Notes under the pieces: generated by a model
Seen by the model: only the letters and a program-made list of their open reading frames with translations
What the model was told of the DNA's origin: nothing
Database searches by the model: none
Origin: Streptomyces kanamyceticus
GTDB taxonomy: Bacteria > Actinomycetota > Actinomycetes > Streptomycetales > Streptomycetaceae
Direction: 5' to 3'
Length of the DNA stretch: 64,000 bases
Assembly (NCBI RefSeq): GCF_008704495.1
Contig: NZ_CP023699.1
Span: forward strand, 9,920,001 to 9,984,000
Translations under genes and position numbers: made by a program
Shown here: piece by piece, positions 33,204 through 42,252 of the stretch
How the letters are laid out: every line of letters begins with the position of its first letter
Numbering within the stretch: position 1 is the first letter of the stretch

Positions 33204-33262
33204 CCGGGCCCCTGAGCGGCGCGGGCCGCGACGGTGACGTCACGACCCGCGCCGGGGCCCGG
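33204..33262. terminator. Large bulged hairpin between convergent genes
   Basis: Outer arms CCGGGCCCC/GGGGCCCGG (9 bp) and inner arms GGCGCGGG/CCCGCGCC (8 bp) pair, with a five-base bulge on the left. The loop contains the palindrome GTGACGTCAC. It separates the convergent regulator and M6 protease genes and likely works in both directions. Confidence 0.78.
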
Positions 33263-33283
33263 GGAACTGCCTCTGGGCCTACC

Positions 33284-35374
33284 TCACCTCCTGACCTTGC
33301 AGACCGCCGAAGCGGTCTTGCCCGGATCGCTCTCGGAGCGGGCGGTCAGCGTGACCTTGTTGTGCCGGTCGGCCTTCTGCCCGGCGCTGACGGCGACCTC
33401 TATCTCCGCCGAGCCGCGGGCCTTGGCGGTGGCGAGCCGGTTGGGGAGCCAGACGGACCAGCCGCGCCCGGAGGCCTTGGCCGAAAGCCGGTAGACGTCG
33501 GAGGACAGGTACCGGTCCAGATTCTCGGGGTCGTCGGGGTTCCGGGGCCCGGGGAGCCCGGTGTTGGTGAGGTCGAAGGTGCACACGGCCCGGCGCCCGG
33601 GGTCGCCCGCCGCCTCGCCGCGGCCGAGCCGCACGCCACGGAGCCGCTGCCCCGCGCCGTCGAGCGACTTCACGGCGATGGTGTACGAGAGCACTCCGGC
33701 GCGGGTGCGGTGGATGTCCAGGACGTAGAAGTGCAGCCGGTTGGCCTGGTCGACGTACTCGTACTCGCTGCCAAAATCGGCCCCCGCGTGCAGCAGCGCG
33801 TCACTGAGCTGCCGGTAGTCGCCCATGGTGATCTTCTGGAGGGTGCCGTCGGGGCGCTTGAAGTCCACCATGTCGATGTCCTCGGGGTGTGAGTCGACCA
33901 CCCAGGCGAACGGGGCCCGGTCCTGGTTCTTGGTCTTGGAGAGCAGCACCCCGTGATCGGGCGTGAAGGAGTCCATGCCCATCCGGTCGACGACCTCGAC
34001 GGTGTAGTTGTTGTAGCCGCCGCCGTCGCACAGGGGATCGGCCGACGGATCGCAGGCCGGTGAGAGGTCACGGCCCATGGAGATGTTGACCCCGCTGAGC
34101 CCCTTGTCGCCGGGCGGAGCGGAGCGCGCGGTGACCCGGGCGACCACGGTCCCCGCGTCCTTGAGCGCGTCGCGGTCCAGGCGCAGCACGTTCTTCTCGT
34201 CGACGATGCCCAGTTTGAGCTTGTCGCGCAGCACGTGCTGGGAGCCCATCGAGGCACCGTTGGCCGCGGGTATCTGCCAGCGGGTGTGCGGCCCGCCGGG
34301 ACCGTTGAACGAGCCGCGCGAGAGCATGCTCCAGATCCCGGTGTAGGCCCGGCGCAGCGGGGTGCCGTACGGGTTGTTGTAGTTGTCGCCGATGCCCAGG
34401 ATGTGGCTGAGCTCATGGGCGTACACGGCCATGCCGGAGCTCTCGGCCTGGGTGGACGAGCCCTCCGAGGCGTTGGGCCAGATGCGAGCGGCGGCAGCCC
34501 ATGAAGTCCACGGCACATAACGGGTGTTGGCGGCGTTGCCGCCGGAGGCGATGGGGGCGGGCGGCCCCCACGCGGACGGCACGTCCTGCGGCCCGGTGAA
34601 CTTCATCTGGCCGAATTCCTGCCAGACGGACGACTCGTCCTGACCGGCGGTGAGGAAGAAGACGAAGTCGTACTTCCCGGTCTCGCCGCCGCCCACGTCG
34701 GCCGTCCAGGCGGCCTTGCCGTCGGCGCGGATGTCCTTGCCGCAGGCGCTGCCCCGCGGGCACGCGCCGGGGTTCATGCCGGGTTCGATGCCGTACTGGA
34801 AGGACTTGAACGGCATGCGGTAGACGCCGAAGGAGGTCAGGTCGACCCCGATGCGGCCTCCGGAGTCCTCCATCCAGTACTCGTTGATGGTGTGGCCGCG
34901 ATTGAGTGCACCCGGCTTGTTGAGGAAGTCCCGGTAGAAGGAGGGGAGTTGGGTGCGGGGAATGTTCGACGCGCTGGGCTGCGGGTTGCCGAAGAGGGAG
35001 GAACCGGCCGGTTTGCTGACCGTGAACTCCTCGTCGGGGTAGTCCAGGAGCACCAGGGCGCCCTTGAAGGTGCGCTTGGTGGGCTCGAGGTCAGGGTCGG
35101 CCCAGTCGGTGCCTGGGACGGAGCGGTAGTCCGACCACGTCATGTCGTCGGGATTCTGCCAGCGCTGCGGATCGGTCGGCTGGACGAGCGGCGGCCGGTG
35201 CGGCCGGTCAGCGGGCCGCGGATTCGCCTGGGCGGGGCCCGCGGCGACGGCGGCGGCGAGGAGTCCGAGCAGCGCGGCGACGAGCGTCCACCGGCGGACT
35301 CGGGTGCGGGTGCGGATCCGGGTGCTGATCCAGGGGCCAGTGGCGCGGTGTGTTCGCGTACGGCGGAGGAACAA
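33284..35374 (-). CDS. Secreted M6-family metalloprotease (immune inhibitor A type)
   Basis: The 696-residue protein has an arginine-rich N-terminus, a hydrophobic signal core (TLVAALLGLLAAAVAAG) and an Ala-Gln-Ala cleavage region. The zinc motif HELSHILGIGD (HExxH with a downstream metal ligand) marks the M6 peptidase domain. The flanking segments FKGALVLLDYPD and INEYWMEDSGG are typical of the family. The C-terminal 200 residues form beta-rich accessory domains ending in an NEW1-like module. It probably degrades extracellular protein. The family's best-known member is Bacillus immune inhibitor A. A 7-bp dyad at 35495-35511 lies upstream. Confidence 0.93.
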   Translation of the reverse strand: MFLRRTRTHRATGPWISTRIRTRTRVRRWTLVAALLGLLAAAVAAGPAQANPRPADRPHRPPLVQPTDPQRWQNPDDMTWSDYRSVPGTDWADPDLEPTKRTFKGALVLLDYPDEEFTVSKPAGSSLFGNPQPSASNIPRTQLPSFYRDFLNKPGALNRGHTINEYWMEDSGGRIGVDLTSFGVYRMPFKSFQYGIEPGMNPGACPRGSACGKDIRADGKAAWTADVGGGETGKYDFVFFLTAGQDESSVWQEFGQMKFTGPQDVPSAWGPPAPIASGGNAANTRYVPWTSWAAAARIWPNASEGSSTQAESSGMAVYAHELSHILGIGDNYNNPYGTPLRRAYTGIWSMLSRGSFNGPGGPHTRWQIPAANGASMGSQHVLRDKLKLGIVDEKNVLRLDRDALKDAGTVVARVTARSAPPGDKGLSGVNISMGRDLSPACDPSADPLCDGGGYNNYTVEVVDRMGMDSFTPDHGVLLSKTKNQDRAPFAWVVDSHPEDIDMVDFKRPDGTLQKITMGDYRQLSDALLHAGADFGSEYEYVDQANRLHFYVLDIHRTRAGVLSYTIAVKSLDGAGQRLRGVRLGRGEAAGDPGRRAVCTFDLTNTGLPGPRNPDDPENLDRYLSSDVYRLSAKASGRGWSVWLPNRLATAKARGSAEIEVAVSAGQKADRHNKVTLTARSESDPGKTASAVCKVRR

Positions 35375-35616
35375 GGCTCACCTCTTGTGTGGAGGATGTG
35401 TCTTGCCTGGAGGTTGTGGGCCAGAACATGACAAGCCGTTCGAGCCGTACCCTCCGCCGAAGCGCGTGGGGTGTCAACGCACTTTTGGGACGGTGGCGAC
35501 CTGGGGTCGCCGAAATGTGCCGCCGTGCGGGAGGAGGCGCGAGAGGAGGCGACTCCCGCCGATGTACGGAGGAGCCGCCTCCACGCCCCCGCACGGCGAC
35601 CAGGCACGGTGCCCGC
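35375..35616. other. Intergenic gap with one short dyad
   Basis: The gap of 242 bases lies upstream of the protease start and downstream of the RNase H stop on the same strand. The only structure seen is a seven-base stem GGCGACC/GGTCGCC with a three-base loop at 35495-35511, which may end the RNase H transcript or serve as an operator. Confidence 0.4.
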
Positions 35617-36324
35617 CTAGGCGTCCCGGCACTCCACGTGGCCCCAGCCGTGCGCGTTCTTGGCGATCTTCTCACCGGCGGCGTAGGGCTTCTGGCAGTG
35701 ACAGCGGCCGGGGAACTTGGCCTTGATCGTGGCGCCCGACGACGCCTTCTTCGCGCGCCCGGCCGAGCTGCCGCCCGCCGCGCGGGACGTCCGGGCCGTG
35801 CGGGCGGCGGGGGAGGCCGTCATGCGCTCGGGCCGCGGTTCGGGGATCGTCCGCGCGCCGTGGGCGGTGCCCGCGGGCTCCTGCGACGTGGCGGCGTCGC
35901 TGGCCGCGACGTCGGCGATGGCGTTGAGGGGGTCGCCGTCCACCTGGTGGGCGGCCACGTGCTGGAAGGTCACCGCACGGTTCTGCAGGAGGGCGTCGAT
36001 GCGTACGACGAGTTCCTTGTTGGCGACCGGCTTCTTCGCCGCGGTCAGCCACCCGTTCCGCTTCCAGGACGCGATCCACTTGGTGACCGCGTTCATCGCG
36101 TACTGACTGTCCATGCGGACCTCGAGCGGAACCGCCGGATCCGTCGCCTCCAACAGCTCGGCCAGCGCGGTCAGTTCCGCCACGTTGTTCGTCGAGTGGC
36201 CCAGCGGACCGGCCTCCCAGCGCTGCGGCGTGCCGTCGGAGTCGGCGACGACCCAGGCCCATGCGGCAGGCCCCGGGTTCTTCTTGGCCGCTCCGTCGCA
36301 GGCGGCAATGATCAAGTCGGACAT
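35617..36324 (-). CDS. RNase H-like protein with C-terminal cysteine/histidine tail
   Basis: The N-terminal 145 residues match RNase HI: first Asp in IAACDGAAKKNPGPAAW, Glu in TNNVAELTALAELL, Asp in VRMDSQYAMNAV and a last Asp in NAIADVAAS, the two-metal active site that cuts RNA in RNA-DNA hybrids. A low-complexity Ala/Arg/Thr linker follows. The last 40 residues contain CHC, two His and a final Cys (GRCHCQKPYAAGEKIAKNAH), which could bind zinc. The total of 235 residues is longer than the usual 150. The tail's role is unknown. Confidence 0.88.
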   Translation of the reverse strand: MSDLIIAACDGAAKKNPGPAAWAWVVADSDGTPQRWEAGPLGHSTNNVAELTALAELLEATDPAVPLEVRMDSQYAMNAVTKWIASWKRNGWLTAAKKPVANKELVVRIDALLQNRAVTFQHVAAHQVDGDPLNAIADVAASDAATSQEPAGTAHGARTIPEPRPERMTASPAARTARTSRAAGGSSAGRAKKASSGATIKAKFPGRCHCQKPYAAGEKIAKNAHGWGHVECRDA

Positions 36325-36444
36325 CCCCCGATGATTTCATCCGGCGGAGGGTGCTCGGTACGGACACGACGACTGCCCGTCCGGTCGGGCGGACCTGCCC
36401 GGGAGTCTCCTGACGCGCTGCGCGTTGTCTCCTAGCGTCATCGG

Positions 36445-37845
36445 GTGAGCCTTTGGACCTCCCTGGAACCTTCCTCTACGACCGTCGACCCCGGTGCCAC
36501 CACCACGGTGCGGCTACGGGTGCGCAACACCGGTGACGTCGTCGACGCGTACCGCATCGAACCGGTCGGCGACCTCGCGCCCTGGACCACGGTGGAGCCC
36601 TCGGAGCTGCGGCTCTACCCAGGGACGATCGGCACGGTGGAGCTGAGATGCACACCGCCGCGCACGCCGGACGTGATCGCGGGCCCGCACCCGTACGCGG
36701 TGCGGATCACGCCGACGGAACACCCCGGATCCGGCGCCGTCGCCGAGGGGCAGGTGACCGTCACGCCCTTCACCGAGGTGCGTGCCGAGCTGGTGCCGCC
36801 GGTGGTGCGGGGCTGGTTCCGGGGCCGCCCGCGGCTGGCGGTGGACAACCTCGGCAACACCGCGGTCACCGCGTCGCTCAGTGGCGCCGACACCGGCGAC
36901 CGGCTGACGTACGAACTCGATCCCGGCAACGTCCAGATCGAGCCCGGCAGGGCCGCTTTCGTGCAGGCGACGCTGCGGCCCCAGCAGATCATCTGGCTCG
37001 GGTCCAAACAGCAACAGCCCTACGCACTGGCCGTACGCCGCTCCGGCACCGAGCCGATCGACGTGAACGGCACCTTCGTGCAGCGCGGGATCCTGCCGGG
37101 CTGGCTCGCCGTCCTCTTCGCCCTGCTCCTCGCGGCGACGATCGCCTTCGTGACCGTCTGGCTGAGCTACCGGCCGCAGATGCAGACCGCGGCGCGGGAG
37201 CAGCCCCAGCAGGCAGGCAAGCTCAAGCCGGACGGCGAGGCCCCGCCGCCCACCAAACCGGCGCCCACGCCCGAGGAGGAGAAGAAGCCGGACGACTCCG
37301 ACAAGGGCGGCGAGGAGAAGCCGGGAGGCAGCGGCGGAGGCGGCGGCGGGGGCGACGAGAAGCCCAAGGAGGAGGAGGAGCGTACGGCGGCCACCGCGGT
37401 GCGTGAGCTCGCCGCCCGCAGCGAGGGCCGCCACATCTGCTACCGCGCCTTCGTCCAGGGCGACGGCTGGCAGGACCCCGTGTGCGACGGGGGCGAGGCG
37501 GGCACGACCGGCAAGGGCACTCCCATCAAGGCGCTGAACATCGCGACGTCCGGCACGGGCGGTGTCACCGGCGCCAGCGCCTTTGTGGCCGAAGGCTGGC
37601 GCGACGGCGACAAGTGGCAGAAGGCGGACGACTCGGCGGACATGGTCATCGGCAGCACCGAGGAGTCGGACCCCGTGCTGCAGGGCCACACCCTCCAGGT
37701 CTTCGACGGCTCCGTGTGCCTCGACGCCCATCTGCAGGGCGGGGAGTGGCTGGATCAGACGTGCACCGAGCCCGGGCAGTTCAAGTACGGGGGCAGCCCC
37801 ATGGAGCAGAACATCCCGCTGGAGGCGGTGCGCTTCACGGTCTGA
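36445..37845 (+). CDS. Membrane protein with Ig-like N-terminus and ChW-repeat C-terminus
   Basis: The 466-residue protein starts at GTG 36445. Residues 1-200 resemble two immunoglobulin-like beta domains (TTTVRLRVRNTGDVVDAYRI, RLAVDNLGNTAVTASLSG). One membrane helix (WLAVLFALLLAATIAFVTVWL) follows near residue 225. Then comes a Pro/Glu/Lys/Gly linker. The C-terminal part has two repeats with conserved Trp and Gly (GDGWQDPVCDGGEAGTTGKG, KALNIAT), like clostridial hydrophobic (ChW) repeats. There is no signal peptide, so the Ig-like part is probably cytosolic and the ChW part outside. Function is unknown; a role in surface binding is inference. Confidence 0.75.
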   Translation: MSLWTSLEPSSTTVDPGATTTVRLRVRNTGDVVDAYRIEPVGDLAPWTTVEPSELRLYPGTIGTVELRCTPPRTPDVIAGPHPYAVRITPTEHPGSGAVAEGQVTVTPFTEVRAELVPPVVRGWFRGRPRLAVDNLGNTAVTASLSGADTGDRLTYELDPGNVQIEPGRAAFVQATLRPQQIIWLGSKQQQPYALAVRRSGTEPIDVNGTFVQRGILPGWLAVLFALLLAATIAFVTVWLSYRPQMQTAAREQPQQAGKLKPDGEAPPPTKPAPTPEEEKKPDDSDKGGEEKPGGSGGGGGGGDEKPKEEEERTAATAVRELAARSEGRHICYRAFVQGDGWQDPVCDGGEAGTTGKGTPIKALNIATSGTGGVTGASAFVAEGWRDGDKWQKADDSADMVIGSTEESDPVLQGHTLQVFDGSVCLDAHLQGGEWLDQTCTEPGQFKYGGSPMEQNIPLEAVRFTV

Positions 37846-37868
37846 TCCGGGGATCCGGGGATCCGGGC

Positions 37869-38579
37869 TCAGATGAAACCCTCGCGCAGGGCGTACGCCA
37901 CCACGTGCGCCCTGTTGCGCAGGTGCAGCCGGGTGGTGAGGCCGTACATCACGTTCTTGACCGTGCGTTCGGAGTACGACAGCTTCAGGGCGATCTCCGA
38001 ATTGTCGAAGCCGTCGGCCACCAGGCGCACCACGTCCACCTCACGCTTGGTGAAGCTCACCAGGAACCCGGGCTGATCGGCGCTGTCGTTCTGCAGGCGC
38101 CGTACCTGGGCGATGAGCTGGGCCAGCAGGTCCGCGGGCAGATCACCGCCTCCCTTGGCGGCGGTGAGCACCGCTCGTACGAGGCGCTGAGCGGTCGCTT
38201 CGTGGCGCCAGACGATGGCCCCGACACCGCATTCGACGACGTCCAGGAGCTCGTGCTCGCGGACGGTTCCCGCGACGAGCACGGCACGCGAACCCTCGCT
38301 GCGCACGGCGCGCCTGAGCCGGGTGAGCGCGGCGTCGTCGATGGTGTCCTCGATGAGCAGGGCGACGGTGGCGGGCCCGGAGCTCTTGCACAGCTCCACC
38401 TCCGGATGGCGGCGCAGCTGGCTGAGGACTCCCTCATGGGTGATCGGGTCGGGGGCGGTGACGGCGACCCGCACTCGGTTCGCGGTCGGGACGAAGGGCG
38501 CTGGGGACGCGGTGGGTGCGGTGGGTGCGGCGTTCTCGGTGGATGCCGGGACTGCGCAGGCCGGGGGCGAGCTGGGCAA
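37869..38579 (-). CDS. LuxR-family regulator with atypical receiver-like domain
   Basis: The C-terminal domain is a LuxR helix-turn-helix (FTKREVDVVRLVADGFDNSE, IALKLSYSERTVKNVMYGL). The N-terminal 120 residues fold like a receiver (RVAVTAPDPITHEGVLSQL), but the expected phospho-accepting Asp after strand three is missing: the segment reads ATVALLIEDTID. TTG 38579 was chosen because AAAGGAAG stands seven bases upstream; this gives 236 residues with a Pro/Ala-rich N-terminal tail. GTG 38474 would remove the tail. The protein is probably an orphan regulator controlled by something other than phosphorylation. Confidence 0.82.
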   Translation of the reverse strand: MPSSPPACAVPASTENAAPTAPTASPAPFVPTANRVRVAVTAPDPITHEGVLSQLRRHPEVELCKSSGPATVALLIEDTIDDAALTRLRRAVRSEGSRAVLVAGTVREHELLDVVECGVGAIVWRHEATAQRLVRAVLTAAKGGGDLPADLLAQLIAQVRRLQNDSADQPGFLVSFTKREVDVVRLVADGFDNSEIALKLSYSERTVKNVMYGLTTRLHLRNRAHVVAYALREGFI

Positions 38580-38609
38580 GGGAGCTTCCTTTCGGGGTCC
38601 GGCCGAGGG

Positions 38610-38647
38610 CCGGGCGCCGCCGGTCCCGGAGGACCGGCGGCGCCCGG
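38610..38647 (-). terminator. 17-bp perfect hairpin between FG-GAP and LuxR genes
   Basis: CCGGGCGCCGCCGGTCC and its exact complement flank a four-base loop CGGA. It lies in the 74 bases between the FG-GAP stop and the TTG start of the LuxR gene. It probably terminates or attenuates transcription before the LuxR gene. Confidence 0.88.
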
Positions 38648-38653
38648 TGGTGA

Positions 38654-39400
38654 TCAGGAGCAGGACTTGTAGAAGTGCTTCCAGCCGTCGGTGGGCATGG
38701 CGGGCGGCTCGGCCGGGGTACCGGTCTCGCCGTACTTCTGGTCCAGGTCGTAGTCGTACTTGCCCGGGCCGCTGCTCGCCTTCGACAGACGGACGGACCG
38801 CTCCCAGACCCCGTCGCCCGCGTTGTTGAGGGTCGCGAGGTCCGGGTAGGCGTCGCCGCCGTAGTTGGCGACGCTGAGCTGCTTGACCTCGCGGGTGTCG
38901 CCGATGTCCAGCTTCCTGGCGGAGGCGGAGCTCAGGTCGGCGCGCTTGAGCGGTCCCGGCCGGTACTGGGCGACGCGGGCGGAGTTGGGGTCGTCCACGC
39001 CGGACGGCTTGACGATGTTGACGACGAGGTCCAGTTTGCCGTCCTTCTGGAAGTCGGCGACCGCGGCGGTTGTGACCTCGCCCGACCTCGTGCCGACCAG
39101 GTCGCGAACGGCCTTCTTGGCGCCGAACGAACCGTCCGCCGCACCCCACTGGACCGTCATCTTGGTGCCGGTGTGGCCGGGGTTCGAGATCTTGTCGGGG
39201 CGGCCGTCACCGTCGAGGTCACCGACCAGCGTGGTGGCGTCGGACAGGCACGGGGCCGCTGCCCGCGCGGTCTTGCCGGACTGTCCCGCGTCGTCCGATG
39301 CCGAAGAGCCTGCCGCACTGGCCTGGTACCCGGCGACGGTCAGGGTGAGGGCGACAGCCGCGACCGGCGCGGCGATCAGCCGTGAGCGCTTGCTGAGCAT
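38654..39400 (-). CDS. Secreted FG-GAP/VCBS-repeat protein
   Basis: The 248-residue protein has a clear signal peptide (SRLIAAPVAAVALTLTVAG). The mature part has FG-GAP/VCBS-like repeats: VGDLDGDGRPDKISNP, VADFQKDGKLDLVVN and VANYGGDAYPDLATL. The Asp-rich loops probably bind calcium within a beta-propeller-like fold. The sequence has about three blades, too few for a whole propeller, so it may oligomerise or be a degenerate form. It lies upstream of the LuxR gene in the same direction, separated by a strong hairpin. Function is unknown. Confidence 0.82.
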   Translation of the reverse strand: MLSKRSRLIAAPVAAVALTLTVAGYQASAAGSSASDDAGQSGKTARAAAPCLSDATTLVGDLDGDGRPDKISNPGHTGTKMTVQWGAADGSFGAKKAVRDLVGTRSGEVTTAAVADFQKDGKLDLVVNIVKPSGVDDPNSARVAQYRPGPLKRADLSSASARKLDIGDTREVKQLSVANYGGDAYPDLATLNNAGDGVWERSVRLSKASSGPGKYDYDLDQKYGETGTPAEPPAMPTDGWKHFYKSCS

Positions 39401-39802
39401 GTACGAACTCCAATGTCGATACTGCTGGACCGTGCTGCGCGACCGGGTTCCTCACCACGCCTGGTGCGGGGGTGACATCCATGCGGATGTGGGACGTGGG
39501 GGACGTCCCGGATGAGCACCCCTCAACCCTGCGGGGCGGTGTGTTCCGATTGCCAGGAATCCCGGGCAGTTGGGGACGCTGGAACGCGGAAATGGCCGCT
39601 GACCAGGGCGAATGGGAGCTGCCTGGAACGCGGTGGTGGGACGCCGCTCTTCTCGGGACCCGGCGCACACCGGCGGCAGGGGGTCAGCACCTCACGCGAC
39701 CACTAGATCGTCGGGGTGGTCGTGCACCGGGCTCAAGGGCCACGGCGCCAGGAATGAGGACATCGAAGGGGACGTTCCGGCCATCACGGCTCACGTCAGC
39801 CC
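39401..39802. other. Gene-free gap of about 400 bases
   Basis: No convincing coding frame was found. At 39491-39509 there is a perfect dyad, GGGACGT, five G and ACGTCCC, about 90 bases upstream of the FG-GAP gene start, which could be an operator. The remaining sequence shows no repeat or strong terminator. Confidence 0.5.
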
Positions 39803-40753
39803 TTATGAGAATCCGAGCCGTGGGTCGGCGTCCACCAGTTCACAGCTCGCGTCCCACAGCCGAGCGGCGACGGCCGGGTCGGTCATGTGGGCGCGGGCGG
39901 GCTCGCGTCGTGGTGCGCCGCGCAGGCCGAAGACCCGCGGCCCCCACAACTGCCCGCCCCGCACCTCCGGGTCGAGGACGGCACGTACGACGGGCCGTGC
40001 TCCGGCGTCCTTGCCCTGCACCAGGAGCCCGGCGGGAAGGGCGCGGAGCCGTTCGCCGCCGGTGGTCACGTGGACCGGCGGGCGGGAGGGGGTGAGGGAG
40101 TCAAGGGCGCCACCGGGATGCGCCACCACGCTGAGCACCGTGCTGCCCACGGCACGCAGGTGGCGATCGAGTGCGAAGCCGAAGGACATCTGGGCCAGTT
40201 TCGACCGTCCGTAGGTACGCCCCGGCCGGTAGTCACGGGCCGACTGCAGATCGTCCAGGTCCAGCCGCTCGGACCGGGCCGCGAAGCTGCCCACCGTCAC
40301 GACGCGGCCCGCCGGGGCCGCCGAAAGCAGAGGGGCCAGCCATTGGGTGAGCGCGAAGTGGCCGAGGTGGTTGGTGCCGAACATCAGCTCGTGGCCGTCA
40401 GCGGTCTCCCGGCGTGGCGGATCGTCGAGCGCGACGCCCGCGTTGTGGACCACCGCGTCGAGACGATCGAGGTTCAGCCTGTCCGCGGCGGACTTCAGGG
40501 ACGACAGATCGGCGAGGTCCAGCGCCAGGTGGCGCACCTGCGCGCCGGGAACGCGTGAGCGGATCGAGGCCATGGCGGCGTCGGCCTTCGCGGCGTCCCT
40601 GCTGCCGAGTACGACGACGGCACCGGTCGCGGCGAGCTGCTCCGCGGCGAAGTAGCCGATTCCGGCGTTGCCCCCGGTGATGAGGAAGGTCTTGCCCTCG
40701 GCGGACGGCAGCCGGTGAACGTTCCACGGCCTGCTCTGGGATGCGGATGACAC
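39803..40753 (-). CDS. SDR-family oxidoreductase, retinol/protochlorophyllide-reductase-like
   Basis: The 316-residue protein has the SDR motif TGGNAGIGYFAAEQLA, LALDLADLSSL, VVHNAGVAL, NHLGHFALTQWL and the catalytic Tyr-Lys in YGRSKLAQM, a pattern close to retinol dehydrogenase and WW-domain-oxidoreductase types. It uses NAD(P)H on an unknown carbonyl or alcohol. The GTG at 40753 has CGAGGAG upstream; the open frame continues to 40852, but the extra residues are arginine-rich. It is transcribed alone, with a 190-base gap to the next minus-strand gene. Confidence 0.88.
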   Translation of the reverse strand: MSSASQSRPWNVHRLPSAEGKTFLITGGNAGIGYFAAEQLAATGAVVVLGSRDAAKADAAMASIRSRVPGAQVRHLALDLADLSSLKSAADRLNLDRLDAVVHNAGVALDDPPRRETADGHELMFGTNHLGHFALTQWLAPLLSAAPAGRVVTVGSFAARSERLDLDDLQSARDYRPGRTYGRSKLAQMSFGFALDRHLRAVGSTVLSVVAHPGGALDSLTPSRPPVHVTTGGERLRALPAGLLVQGKDAGARPVVRAVLDPEVRGGQLWGPRVFGLRGAPRREPARAHMTDPAVAARLWDASCELVDADPRLGFS

Positions 40754-40945
40754 GACGAAGGCTCCTCGCACTCGGGACGGCGTGCTCACCGCAAAGCGGG
40801 ATCGCGGGGAGCACCGACCCGCCCAAGGTCTCAGCCGTGGCCGACATGCCACCGACAGGCCGGGCCCGTCACCGACAGCTCTCCGACGGCGCCGGGTCGG
40901 TACGCGCCGCAGCGAATCCTCTCCCGGGCGCGGAACCGGCTGGAG

Positions 40946-41533
40946 TCACGCGGCGGAGTGCCGCTCCGCACCGCATGAGATCCACTCGGCGACGGCCGCG
41001 GCCACCTCGGCGGGGCCGCGCCCTGTGGTGGTGAACTCCCGGTCCACCATGCCCCGGAGCTCCTCCGCGTCCTCGATCGCGTCCTGCACCTCGTCGGTCT
41101 CCCAGCCGCGCGCGGCGAGGCGGGCGCGGCGGTCCTCGTCGGCGCAGTCCAGCCGCGCCCAGGCGGCGAGCGGCGGGTCGGCGACGCCCGCGGCCGCGCT
41201 CGCCCACTCGTCGGGGGACAAGGGGCACAGGACCAGCACGGGTCGTCCGGCCCGGAGCATCATCGCCGCGATCTTCACCCAGAGCCGGTTGTAGTCGGGC
41301 CACACGGAGCTCGCCGAGGGCGAGGTGATGTCGATACCCAGCAGGTGCCCGTCGGCCTCGGGCAGCTCATCGAAGTCGACGGTGCCGAACGGATAGGCCC
41401 TCAGGTGGCGCAGGAGTGTGGTCTTCCCCGCGCCGGGGGCGCCGGTGATGACGTGCAGCTTCGACAAACCCGCCCTTGCCTTCCTGGGCTCGTGCTCCTG
41501 TTTCCTGGCTGATGCCGCTGTTCCGGCCCACAC
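40946..41533 (-). CDS. P-loop NTPase, AAA or kinase-like
   Basis: The 195-residue protein has Walker A TGAPGAGKTTLLRHL near the N-terminus. Later come DELPEADG and a possible lid region RRARLAARGWETDEVQDA, as in small nucleoside or shikimate-type kinases. The phosphoryl acceptor is not evident. GTG 41533 is the longest start; TTG 41467, giving SKLHVITGAPGAGKT at once, fits the fold better and is an equally good choice. No operon partner is evident. Confidence 0.78.
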   Translation of the reverse strand: MWAGTAASARKQEHEPRKARAGLSKLHVITGAPGAGKTTLLRHLRAYPFGTVDFDELPEADGHLLGIDITSPSASSVWPDYNRLWVKIAAMMLRAGRPVLVLCPLSPDEWASAAAGVADPPLAAWARLDCADEDRRARLAARGWETDEVQDAIEDAEELRGMVDREFTTTGRGPAEVAAAVAEWISCGAERHSAA

Positions 41534-41749
41534 TCGTCACCCTACCGAGCCCGTTTCGGCATCCATGATCGGGGGACTCCGTGACTGCAGTGGGACGTCC
41601 GAGCCTTCCCGGGAGGGTTCGGCAGTGAGCCCACCCTTCGCCCCTTGCTCCGCGGCAAGGGGCGAAGTCGCGGTTCGGAGGGGCGAGGGCGAGGGCGAAG
41701 GCTCGGACGAGGGCTAAGGCTAGGGCTAGATCTAGGGCGATCCGTGGCC

Positions 41750-42247
41750 ATGACCCCGAATTACCATGAACCGATGGAAACGGTTCGAATAGCCCTCCCG
41801 AGACGCCAGCGACGCTCCATGCTCCTCGGCCTGGCGGTGGTGACGGTCACTCTCGGGTTGATCGCGCTCTTCGTACTTCCCCGTGCCTACGCGAACACGA
41901 CCAGCAGCGGCGCCATCGCCACCACCGTCTTCGCCGGAATATGGCTGCCGAGCGTCTTCTACATCCTGAACCGCACGTTCGGCACGACCACGCTGACGCC
42001 CGAGGGAATGCGGTTCAGGACAGCGGTGAGCCGACGGCTGATCCCCTGGCACAAGATCACCCGCATCGAGGACGAGCACCGCACCGGCCGCGGCGGCGCC
42101 TCCTGGTGGGTCATCCGCGCCCACCTCACCCGGGGTCGCCCGGTGGTCCTCCCCGGTGTGCTCTCCGAGGGGCGGCGGGACGAGCAGTTCCTGGCCACCC
42201 TGCGGACGCTCCACGAGTACCGGGCCCCGACGGCACGGCAGCGATGA
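41750..42247 (+). CDS. Bacterial PH-domain membrane protein
   Basis: The 165-residue protein has two membrane helices (LLGLAVVTVTLGLIALFVL and IATTVFAGIWLPSVFYIL). A bacterial PH-like domain follows (GTTTLTPEGMRFRTAVSRRL, IPWHKITRIED, RGRPVVLPGVL). ATG 41774 is an alternative start with a similar context. Just upstream, 41680-41745, is a stretch of degenerate hexamers based on GGGCGA and GGCTAG. The function of this family is not established. Confidence 0.75.
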   Translation: MTPNYHEPMETVRIALPRRQRRSMLLGLAVVTVTLGLIALFVLPRAYANTTSSGAIATTVFAGIWLPSVFYILNRTFGTTTLTPEGMRFRTAVSRRLIPWHKITRIEDEHRTGRGGASWWVIRAHLTRGRPVVLPGVLSEGRRDEQFLATLRTLHEYRAPTARQR

Positions 42248-42252
42248 ACTTG

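Noticed and set aside
41680..41745. Telomere-like GGGCTA/GGCTAG hexamers
   Set aside because: The units are irregular and in the middle of ordinary genes. Streptomyces telomeres are palindromic, not hexameric, so this is simple-sequence DNA.
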